Part shown: piece by piece, positions 27,985 through 35,744 of the stretch | Numbering within the stretch: position 1 is the first letter of the stretch | Layout: each line of letters starts with the position of its first letter | Assembly (NCBI RefSeq): GCF_000296465.1 | Contig: NZ_JH815203.1 | Span: forward strand, 434,001 to 498,000 | Source of the DNA: Barnesiella intestinihominis YIT 11860 | Lineage (GTDB): Bacteria; Bacteroidota; Bacteroidia; Bacteroidales; Barnesiellaceae | DNA: 64,000 bases | Direction of reading: 5' to 3' | Translations under genes and position numbers: made by a program | The notes under the pieces: model-generated | Told to the model about the DNA's origin: nothing | Database searches by the model: none | The model's input: only the letters and a program-made list of their open reading frames with translations

Positions 27985-29787
27985 TTACAAGTTCTTATCT
28001 ATAAGTTGCACTTTTTGTTCGATAAGCTGCATATCCTCTCGAATTTTTTGCATTTTCCGTTCCATCTCTTTTAACAAGCCACCGGATTTCTTCGAAGATA
28101 TATTCAAAAATCCTATATTATTCTCATAGGTTTTCAACTCGCCTTTTTTCTGTTCATACATGCGCAAAAGTCTTTCTCTCTCCCGATAGAGTTTATCGTG
28201 GTTCGTATCGGCCATTTGCTGTACCGTAGCCGAGAAGTTACTTAACCGATTGCGATTCTCATTCATATTCAAACGGGAGAAAAGAGTATCGAGTAAAGAC
28301 TGATATTCTTTATATATTTTATCTTTCTCTTTAAAAGGTACATGACCGATCGAATTCCACAGAGCCATCAAGTCACGAACTATTTTGACGGCTTCTGTAC
28401 TATCCATAGATTCATCTATCTCTTTCAATTTATCGATAATACCCCGCTTGTTTTCCAAGTTTTCTTGTTCTACTTGTCGAGTGGAAGCCAATTGTTCATT
28501 CTTTTGCGCAAAGAAATAATCACATGCCGTAACAAAACGTTTCCAAATAGCATCGGAATGTTTTTTAGCCACAGGGCCTATTGTTTTCCATTCTTTTTGC
28601 AAAGCGACAAGAATGTCGGCAGTAGCTTTCCAATCAGTACTGTCTTTTAATGCCTCTGCTTTTTCACACAACGCTTTTTTCTTTTCGAGATTCTCTGCCA
28701 TTCTTTCCTTGACAGCTTTGAAGTACTCGGCTTTTTTTGCAAAAAATTCATCGCAACTTTTACGGAATCTCTCGAATAACTGATTATTCATCTTCCGTGA
28801 GGCAAACCCCAACGTTTTCCATTTACCTTGTAAATCGAGAACTTGCTTCGTAGCATCGTCCCATTGAGCAAAAGAAGTCAATAAACTTAAATCCATCGAC
28901 TCGATTTCCTCACATAAAGCAATCTTGGCTTCTTCATTTTTACGTTCCACTTCTTTACGCGCCTCAAAAAAACTTTGATAGCGTTTATTTACTTCTGTTG
29001 AAGCATCTTTAAACCTATTCCACAAATCTTCTCTCAGCTCCTTGGCGACGGGACCTATTCCGCGCCATTCGTCATGCAATAATTGTAATTGCTTAAATGC
29101 TGCTACAACATCGTCATTTGCCAATAATGCTTCTGCTGCATCACAAAGAGCGGTCTTCTGTTCCAGATTTTTCTTGAAATCATAATCCCGTAACTCTTTA
29201 TTTATTTTCAACAAGTCATAAAAATTCTCGACGTAAGACTGGAACTTTTTCCAAAGACCAGACACCGCCGCCGAGGGTAATTCGCAAGGCTCTTTGAACG
29301 ATTGCTGCAACTCTTGAAAACGGGTATATTGTCTGTTTATATTATCCGAATCTTCGGTAATAGATTTCATCTCTTCCAAAATTTGTTGCTTACGCTCCAA
29401 ATTTTCTTCTCTTTGCTTTTCGAGCAAGGCCGTATATTCGGCTTTTTTCTCTCGAAAAACAGATAACAAAGACTTTAATGTTTCCTCCTGTTCATCGGGC
29501 ATTGGCACAAATTCAGCCCCTGGGTTACCCGCGGCTATAAAGGCGTTACGAGCCTCTTCTATTTCAATTTTTTTCTGTTTATAATAAGCCTGTTTCAGTT
29601 CGTCAACTTCATCTTTGACTTCTTCAACCGAACCTTCTACCAGTTTTCTCAACGAGTCTATAATTTCTTCTCTCGAAAGCCGTGAAGTCGATTGTACCGA
29701 ATTTTGTTCCTCCTCGGCGGGAGTAATAGTTTGACCTGCAAGAAGTTCTTCTGTATTCATGTCAGGTTTTTCAAGCGCTGTTGTCAT
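27985..29787 (-). CDS. DUF349-repeat protein
   Basis: This 600-residue charged cytoplasmic protein has a disordered acidic N-terminus (1-45), then successive DUF349 helical repeats. Each is built around a W-K-x-I/L-G-x-x pattern: DEWRGIGPVAKELREDLWNR, GKWKTLGFASRKMNNQLFER, KEWKTIGPVAKKHSDAIWKR and ALWNSIGHVPFKEKDKIYKE. The C-terminus (about 530-600) is a predicted coiled coil. DUF349 proteins are widespread in Bacteroidetes and no function is firmly assigned. MTTALEK is taken as the start; M10 is possible. Confidence 0.9.
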   Translation of the reverse strand: MTTALEKPDMNTEELLAGQTITPAEEEQNSVQSTSRLSREEIIDSLRKLVEGSVEEVKDEVDELKQAYYKQKKIEIEEARNAFIAAGNPGAEFVPMPDEQEETLKSLLSVFREKKAEYTALLEKQREENLERKQQILEEMKSITEDSDNINRQYTRFQELQQSFKEPCELPSAAVSGLWKKFQSYVENFYDLLKINKELRDYDFKKNLEQKTALCDAAEALLANDDVVAAFKQLQLLHDEWRGIGPVAKELREDLWNRFKDASTEVNKRYQSFFEARKEVERKNEEAKIALCEEIESMDLSLLTSFAQWDDATKQVLDLQGKWKTLGFASRKMNNQLFERFRKSCDEFFAKKAEYFKAVKERMAENLEKKKALCEKAEALKDSTDWKATADILVALQKEWKTIGPVAKKHSDAIWKRFVTACDYFFAQKNEQLASTRQVEQENLENKRGIIDKLKEIDESMDSTEAVKIVRDLMALWNSIGHVPFKEKDKIYKEYQSLLDTLFSRLNMNENRNRLSNFSATVQQMADTNHDKLYRERERLLRMYEQKKGELKTYENNIGFLNISSKKSGGLLKEMERKMQKIREDMQLIEQKVQLIDKNL

Positions 29788-29870
29788 AGTATAATCTATT
29801 TTTATGAGGAATAAACTCTCTATTATCTATACAAATTAAAAAAAATATTTTGTCATTTCATACAAAAAAA

Positions 29871-30713
29871 TCATATTATTTTCACAGAAGTATCGTCTTT
29901 TTCATCAGAAAGGAAATTTTGGTCATTAGGAGTCGTATCTTGACGAAGAATCTCTACACAACCAAAACCAAGATTTACTTTCTCCCCTATTCCCGTTTCA
30001 TACATTATCTGATGGAGAATAGGACTCATCGATAATTTGAATTTATACATATATCCTATAACTTTCGACTCTTCGGGAGTAAACCGCATCATAAAAATTC
30101 CTTTTCTTTTCGGTTCGGAAAGCAAACTCCATGAAAATCCTGTATCACCATCAAAAGGCCGACCGAAAATCTTTTCATATTTTCCCAGCACCGAGCGATA
30201 AAAACAATCGGCATACCCGGGATAATCGGGCCCGACATATTCCATGCTCCGATTGGGGCGAGCCACCATAAACACGATTGGAGATAAAGCCAAATACTCT
30301 GCTTCCTCTCCAAACTCAGGAGCCGGACATTCAACGATATCTTCGACCTCTAACTCCACCCGACTACGCCTATCCCCAAGTACAAAAGTTTCTCCCGAAA
30401 AAAGTTGCTTTACAAACTCGTGAGTTCCCCGAACAGGCAAAAAAGAAATCCACATTTGAACCCTCTTCACCAAAATATGTAATCTGTCATACTCTACCCG
30501 AATGCGGGGGATATATAAATTTGAAAACGAAAACAAGCGATTACGGCAATCATCGATCGGTGCGAAACCGTTGCTCGAAAGCCAGTGTAAATATAGCTCG
30601 AAATTTTCCCGAATACGACGATATACAGCTGCCGACAATTCGTATTGGTAGCTTACAGGCAAAACACTACCAAAACTTTCCGATTTAACCGACAACACTA
30701 ACTTAAAACGCAT
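29871..30713 (-). CDS. Cas6-like CRISPR RNA endonuclease, without CRISPR locus
   Basis: This 280-residue protein has the two-RAMP layout of Cas6, which cuts CRISPR repeat RNA. The N-terminus MRFKLVLSV..LPVSYQYELSAAVYRRI fits Cas6 closely. H43 in YLHWLSSNGF falls where the catalytic histidine of Cas6 is found, and LFSFSNLYIPRIRV follows as usual. The C-terminal glycine-rich RNA-binding loop is GIGEKVNLGFGCVEI (241-255). There is no repeat array, cas1/cas2 or effector gene in the window. The gene lies 21 bases after the M16 protease gene, apparently in one operon with it and a cyclophilin. It may process host RNA or serve a distant array. Confidence 0.8.
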   Translation of the reverse strand: MRFKLVLSVKSESFGSVLPVSYQYELSAAVYRRIRENFELYLHWLSSNGFAPIDDCRNRLFSFSNLYIPRIRVEYDRLHILVKRVQMWISFLPVRGTHEFVKQLFSGETFVLGDRRSRVELEVEDIVECPAPEFGEEAEYLALSPIVFMVARPNRSMEYVGPDYPGYADCFYRSVLGKYEKIFGRPFDGDTGFSWSLLSEPKRKGIFMMRFTPEESKVIGYMYKFKLSMSPILHQIMYETGIGEKVNLGFGCVEILRQDTTPNDQNFLSDEKDDTSVKII

Positions 30714-30734
30714 AGTACTATTCTATATCTTTTA

Positions 30735-32006
30735 TCAATCAGAGACATCTGTTATTATTTCTCGTTTTGCATGTACCGATTTGTACCATAATGTAGAACT
30801 ATTTTCCGGGACAAACAATTTTTCCGCAATACGCCGCAAATCGAAAGGGGTAAGTTTTTTATATTTTTCAACTTCTGTATCAATATTTTCCGCTCCACCC
30901 AACAATTCATAATAAGCTAAATTGGTGGCTTTATTCAGATAGTGCAAATTGGAAAACAAATCGTTTGATTCAAAACGATTTATCACCTTATCCAATTCCC
31001 TTTGCTCCAACAGTTCTTCCCTCATTCGTCGCAATTCCATTTCAATGGCTTCTTCTCCCTGCTCCAACGAAATTCCCGGTGATAGTTTCCCTTTCAGTAA
31101 AAACAAACCGGGCTCTATATCACCGGTAATAGAAGAATCTATTTCTGTAAATAGTTTCTTTTCCATCACCAACCGTCTATACAACCGAGAGGATCGACCG
31201 GAAGCCAATACATCGGAAAGAGCATCATACCCCTGATAATCGGGATGCTTACGGTCTACCATATGATAGGCCTTAAAAATCGCATCTAAGGGAACCTCTC
31301 TTTCCACTATCTTTTTATGAGGTTTTGTCTGAACCGGCTCCTGAGGTAAATCGCGGCAAGCGACTTCTCTTCGAGAAATAGGAGCAAACCATTTCTCACA
31401 AAGCAATATGGCTTCATCGAATGGTAGGCTTCCCGAAATACTCAATATCGCATTGTTGGGCGCATAATGGGCAAAAAAGAATTCTTTTACTTCTTCCAAT
31501 GATGCATTACCAATATGCGAAGTATTTTTCCCGATAACAGGCCACCGATATGGGTGTACCCGATAAGCCATCGGTCGCAATAGCAAGAACGAATCTCCAT
31601 AGGGTTGGTTCAAATTACGTTGCTTGAACTCTTCTATAACGACTTGTTTCTGTACAGACAAAGACTCGGAAGAAAAAGCAAGGCTTAACATTCTATCCGA
31701 CTCCAACCAAAATGCCGTCTCGGCATTATGCGTAGGTACTACCGTATAGTAATTGGTCACATCGTTACTTGTCCACGCATTATTCTCTCCTCCTGCTTTT
31801 TGTAGAGGGGTATCGAAATCGGGAATATTCACAGACCCACCAAACATGAGATGCTCGAACAAATGTGCAAATCCTGTCCGCTCCGGCGATTCGTCCTTCG
31901 AACCGACATCATAAAGCAGATTCAACGCAGTCATTTTCGTAGAGCCATCGTAATGATGAATGATGCGCAATCCATTAGGCAATATGTGACGACGAAACGA
32001 TATCAC
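30735..32006 (-). CDS. M16 family zinc peptidase (insulinase-like)
   Basis: This 423-residue single-unit M16 protease has the inverted zinc motif HLFEH (H48, E51, H52), followed by the expected downstream acidic region (VQKQVVIEEFKQRNLNQPYG). Two M16 domains are present, about 10-180 and 185-410. No signal peptide is seen, so it is probably cytoplasmic. The start is GTG at 32006, sharing a base with the TAG stop of the upstream cyclophilin gene (TAGTG), so translation is likely coupled. Substrates are unknown. Confidence 0.9.
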   Translation of the reverse strand: MISFRRHILPNGLRIIHHYDGSTKMTALNLLYDVGSKDESPERTGFAHLFEHLMFGGSVNIPDFDTPLQKAGGENNAWTSNDVTNYYTVVPTHNAETAFWLESDRMLSLAFSSESLSVQKQVVIEEFKQRNLNQPYGDSFLLLRPMAYRVHPYRWPVIGKNTSHIGNASLEEVKEFFFAHYAPNNAILSISGSLPFDEAILLCEKWFAPISRREVACRDLPQEPVQTKPHKKIVEREVPLDAIFKAYHMVDRKHPDYQGYDALSDVLASGRSSRLYRRLVMEKKLFTEIDSSITGDIEPGLFLLKGKLSPGISLEQGEEAIEMELRRMREELLEQRELDKVINRFESNDLFSNLHYLNKATNLAYYELLGGAENIDTEVEKYKKLTPFDLRRIAEKLFVPENSSTLWYKSVHAKREIITDVSD

Positions 32007-32827
32007 TATTTGACCACTTTCATTTTCAAGATTTTGACATCGGTTTTAGGCCTGTCGGCAGAGCCTGTTTCGACTTGTTGTATCTTGTCTACAACCTCCA
32101 TTCCGTCTATCACTTCACCGAAAACAGTATATTCACCGTCTAAATGAGGCGTTCCGCCAACAGTCGTATAAGCTTCACGTTGCGCCTGCGTGAGCGTCCG
32201 CTTTCCTTCCTTCTTAATTTGTTCATAAGTTTGAGCGATCAATGTATCTTGCAACGCTTGCAGTCCCTGCATATCACGATTTCTACGCATATTCATGATT
32301 TCCTCCCTATGATTTGCCGCCAACGACTGAAAAACCGATTGCTCTTGCTGCATCTGCATTTGACGTTCCAGCTGGTCAATCTGTCCCGGATTAAAAACTT
32401 TCCCCGTGACAATATAAAACTGGGAACCCGATGAGGCCTTATCTGGATTTACCTGGTCTCCCTGCCGAGCCGCGGCCAAAGCACCCCGTTTATGAAAATA
32501 TTTCGGATAAACGAACTCTGCGGGAATAGTATATCCCGGGTCACCCGTACCTAACATTTTTCCTGCCGGAGCATTTTTGGACGTGCCATCGCCTCCTTGA
32601 ATCATAAACTCATTAATCACTCGATGAAACAAAGTCCCGTCATAATATCCTTCCTCGACCAACTTTATAAAATTATCACGGTGAGCAGGTGTATCATCAT
32701 AAAGTTTTACTTTTATATTCCCCAAAGACGTTTCCATAAGGACAACCGTTTCCTTATGACTTCTCGACTCACAACTCATACTGATTATTATAGTTAATAA
32801 CAAAATAAAATAAATCTTCTTATCCAT
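32006..32827 (-). CDS. Cyclophilin-type peptidyl-prolyl isomerase lipoprotein
   Basis: A 273-residue lipoprotein: a hydrophobic signal with lipobox SMSC places C19 at the mature N-terminus. The cyclophilin domain is split. LMETSLGNIKVKLYDDTPAHRDNF, GTLFHRVINEFMIQGGD and SGSQFYIVTGKVF come first, then a charged helical insert (about 155-215, rich in Q, R and M), then GEYTVFGEVIDGMEVVDKI. This arrangement is common in Bacteroidales. It should speed proline isomerisation in periplasmic or outer-membrane proteins. First gene of the operon with M16 and the Cas6-like gene. Confidence 0.93.
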   Translation of the reverse strand: MDKKIYFILLLTIIISMSCESRSHKETVVLMETSLGNIKVKLYDDTPAHRDNFIKLVEEGYYDGTLFHRVINEFMIQGGDGTSKNAPAGKMLGTGDPGYTIPAEFVYPKYFHKRGALAAARQGDQVNPDKASSGSQFYIVTGKVFNPGQIDQLERQMQMQQEQSVFQSLAANHREEIMNMRRNRDMQGLQALQDTLIAQTYEQIKKEGKRTLTQAQREAYTTVGGTPHLDGEYTVFGEVIDGMEVVDKIQQVETGSADRPKTDVKILKMKVVK

Positions 32828-32927
32828 ACAATTGCAGTTTTAGCAATTCCCATTCATAAAAGCAATATCGGCTCAAAACCGAATCAAGCGAATAAATTTA
32901 CTTTCTAACGTTGATATATCATATATA

Positions 32928-32960
32928 CAAAGGTACAAAATTAAATAAATTATTAACAAA
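32928..32960 (-). promoter_or_regulatory. Promoter of the cyclophilin-M16-Cas6-like operon
   Basis: On the minus strand TTTG (32957-32960) is followed after 21 bases by TACCTTTG (32928-32935), a good match to the Bacteroidales consensus. The leader to the ATG at 32827 would be about 95 bases. Confidence 0.55.
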
Positions 32961-32986
32961 GGAAAAAAGAAATTTAAACTTGTAGA

Positions 32987-33026
32987 TAAAAAAACGTCAT
33001 GAGAATAATTCTCATGACGTTTTTTA
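32987..33026 (-). terminator. Terminator of the adhesin-like gene at 33041
   Basis: A perfect 12-bp stem, ACGTCATGAGAA with its complement, a 3-base loop, and flanking A and T tracts that supply the U-run on the minus strand. It lies 15 bases past the stop. Confidence 0.9.
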
Positions 33027-33040
33027 TGAATAGACAGTAA

Positions 33041-35605
33041 TTATTTCACCAATACCTTAACTGTACTTGTCCCTTGTGGTGTTGTCAACCGTACCAAGTA
33101 AAGCCCCTCAGAAACAGAAATCTGGGCACTGTTTTCAAATTCTACTAATTCCACTAGCTGTCCAGAAACGCCATAAACCTCCGCCAACACGTTTTCGCCT
33201 TCTATCGATTCCAGACAAATAGCATGGTCTCGGCTATATACCTTTACGGTCGAAACAACTACATTTTCAATCCCGCTATACTGAGTTGTAAACACATACT
33301 CTTCGACCTCAGACTCTCCGGATTCATATATTGCTTTTACACCAGCTGTATATGTACCATCATCTAATGCTTCGAATGTATAGGAATTATCAGTTATCGC
33401 AGATGCTTTTTTCTCTCCATTCAAATATATATCATAGGTAGCATTTCCAACTTCGGGAGCCGGAGCATCGTCCGAAGGACCGACATAAAAATTATCCACT
33501 TTAAGCATCCACCCGTCATTAGAAACATAATTAACAGCTAAATAAACCTCCTGATCCACATAATCTTTCAAATCGACTGTTACTTCATACCAACCGCTCT
33601 CGGTAAAAGTATAATTATATAGTTCGACAAACGAAGAAAGATCGGTCTGGGCTCCTGTGGAAGCCAACACCTTAATGGTTTCGGGATAAACCGTAGCCAT
33701 ACTCGGATAAACATGCACGTAAAAATGAGCCACATACCCCTTGTTGATTTTCTGTTTCGGAGAAACGAGCCAGTCGTCCGACAGGTTGCTTTGGACTCCA
33801 AAAAACATGATGTATTTTTTCCCGAAAACCGTATTTAAAAATGCATCGCTATCACACCGGGGGGTCGTTTTTTCAGGATTGAATACCATTACCGGAGATT
33901 CGCCCTGTTCAAGTCCGGGAATAGATATATACGTATTATTTATGGTTATACCGTAAGGACGCAGACGATCTTTATCGAAAGTGGCCCAGCCACCGAATTG
34001 GGTCGCAAAATCATCATACTCTTCGAAACTATCGCTCCAACCCAAATCTTGATTCCACCTAAACAAGACATCGGTCTTCTTATCCGTGTCACGATAAGAA
34101 AAATCAACAGATAGATTATATGGAGCAGTAATTTTTTCCACCAACGACAAATTTATCTCCATATCCTTGTCTATATCGATGAGCGTATCTACCGCCAAAA
34201 AGCGATCATCGTTAATACTAATCATATATTCCCCTTTTTTCAAAGAAGCAAAATGAGATATTCCCGATTTGATTGTATCGGTCACCTGATAAGAACCGGA
34301 AAGATAGTTCACAGCCACTCCCTCGGAAGAACCTCCGTTCGTAGAAACTTTTACTTTTACATCGGCATAATCCGAAGTCGCCGGAACTTCTAACGTCGTT
34401 GTCGCTATATCCGACTCGGAAACTTTATAAACCGACTTAACACCCAGCGTATGTATTCCAGCCGAAAGATTCTCAAAGATAAACGAGTTCGTTTTAACCG
34501 ACCCGATCTCTTGTTCATCTAAATAAACCGTATAACTTTGAGGGGCATCACTCTCCGCTGCTTTGCGAACACGACGTGTTTTCGGAAGACGAGCTTTTAT
34601 AGACGAAGGATTTAACTTTGCCGGCCCTACATAAAAATCATCAACCATCAACATCCAACCAGCTTGTGTAATATATTGAATGGCAATATAAACATCTTGT
34701 CCTTCGTACTTCGAAAGATCATACTCCATCGTAAGCCATTGTTCCCATTTAACTGACTCATAATTACCCTGTGTCAAAGGTTTGAAATCACTTTCCTCTG
34801 TTCCGGTGGTCGATATCCATACCTTGAATTTTTCAATAGGAGCATCCGCTGCTTTGGCTTTAAATCGAACGACGTTATTTACACCGACATGTACCTGAGG
34901 GGTTATCGCCCAGTCATTATTCGTAGTTCCGCTTGCCGTACGAATAAATCCCATATATTTCTTTCCACTATAAGCTCTCAATTGAGGGGCATAAAACCAC
35001 CATGAAACGTCACCTCCCGTAGTAGAGACATAAGCTTCGTCGGGAGCAATAATAGTCGCATATTGTTTCAAGCTACTATTCGGATAACCTCCTTGCATTA
35101 ACATAGCAGCTTCTGCCTGATCCTTATCGATTCCGGTCCACGGAGCGAAATCGAGCGTAAAAGAGGTATAATTCTCGAAATCATCGAAGAAATAATCGGT
35201 CTCCTCATTCCAAACCAACGAAGCATCATTAACTCCCGTTTTAGGATCATGGGCTAAAACCGATTGCAAATTATAAGGTGTACGTACCGGTTCTTCCAAC
35301 TTAATCTTTAACACGGTATCGCCTTTTATATCCAAAGCAGAATTATCATAAGTCTTTAATCCCTCTTTTTCAATCACCAAATGGTGTATACCGGAATATA
35401 TATTATTTATTGTATAAGTTCCATTCTCACCTAGTACTCGGTCATAAATCAATCCCGATTCTACCCGTTCCAAATGAAACGGAGTCCCAGCCATATCCTC
35501 TCCTGTAACAGCCGAAACCTCCAAAGTCAATGTACAAGGTTGCTGAGCCTCAACAATAAAAAAACTTAACAGAGCTGTTACAAAACACAAAATTTTTCTC
35601 TTCAT
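33041..35605 (-). CDS. T9SS-exported surface protein with two adhesin (choice-of-anchor J) domains
   Basis: This 854-residue secreted protein has a signal peptide (1-20, ending VEAQQ) and a carboxypeptidase-regulatory-like beta domain (about 22-105). Two copies of a beta-sandwich domain of the cleaved-adhesin type follow, ending in MLMVDDFYVGP (about 322) and MLKVDNFYVGP (about 702). Each is followed by a short Fn3-like module (YTVYLDEQEIGSV; YDIYLNGEKKASA). The C-terminus (about 786-854) is a type A sorting domain (VYGVSGQLVELV, GLYLVRL). Such domains also occur in gingipains and haemagglutinins; here no protease is attached. Function is probably adhesion or matrix binding. Confidence 0.87.
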   Translation of the reverse strand: MKRKILCFVTALLSFFIVEAQQPCTLTLEVSAVTGEDMAGTPFHLERVESGLIYDRVLGENGTYTINNIYSGIHHLVIEKEGLKTYDNSALDIKGDTVLKIKLEEPVRTPYNLQSVLAHDPKTGVNDASLVWNEETDYFFDDFENYTSFTLDFAPWTGIDKDQAEAAMLMQGGYPNSSLKQYATIIAPDEAYVSTTGGDVSWWFYAPQLRAYSGKKYMGFIRTASGTTNNDWAITPQVHVGVNNVVRFKAKAADAPIEKFKVWISTTGTEESDFKPLTQGNYESVKWEQWLTMEYDLSKYEGQDVYIAIQYITQAGWMLMVDDFYVGPAKLNPSSIKARLPKTRRVRKAAESDAPQSYTVYLDEQEIGSVKTNSFIFENLSAGIHTLGVKSVYKVSESDIATTTLEVPATSDYADVKVKVSTNGGSSEGVAVNYLSGSYQVTDTIKSGISHFASLKKGEYMISINDDRFLAVDTLIDIDKDMEINLSLVEKITAPYNLSVDFSYRDTDKKTDVLFRWNQDLGWSDSFEEYDDFATQFGGWATFDKDRLRPYGITINNTYISIPGLEQGESPVMVFNPEKTTPRCDSDAFLNTVFGKKYIMFFGVQSNLSDDWLVSPKQKINKGYVAHFYVHVYPSMATVYPETIKVLASTGAQTDLSSFVELYNYTFTESGWYEVTVDLKDYVDQEVYLAVNYVSNDGWMLKVDNFYVGPSDDAPAPEVGNATYDIYLNGEKKASAITDNSYTFEALDDGTYTAGVKAIYESGESEVEEYVFTTQYSGIENVVVSTVKVYSRDHAICLESIEGENVLAEVYGVSGQLVELVEFENSAQISVSEGLYLVRLTTPQGTSTVKVLVK

Positions 35606-35683
35606 TTTTTCTACAAAAAGTTTGGGTTTATAGTTTCAATACAATTTTGAAACAAATTCTTACAAATCTTTCTCGAAAGGCAC

Positions 35684-35714
35684 AAAGAGGACTCCTCAGT
35701 ACGGAGTCCTCTTT
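35684..35714 (-). terminator. Hairpin terminator after the adhesin gene pair
   Basis: A perfect 12-bp stem, AAAGAGGACTCC with its complement (35703-35714), and a 7-base loop sit 31 bases past the stop of the gene at 35745. The U-tract on the minus strand is poor. Confidence 0.7.
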
Positions 35715-35744
35715 GGTATACATTTCCCGATTAAACGGGCTCTT

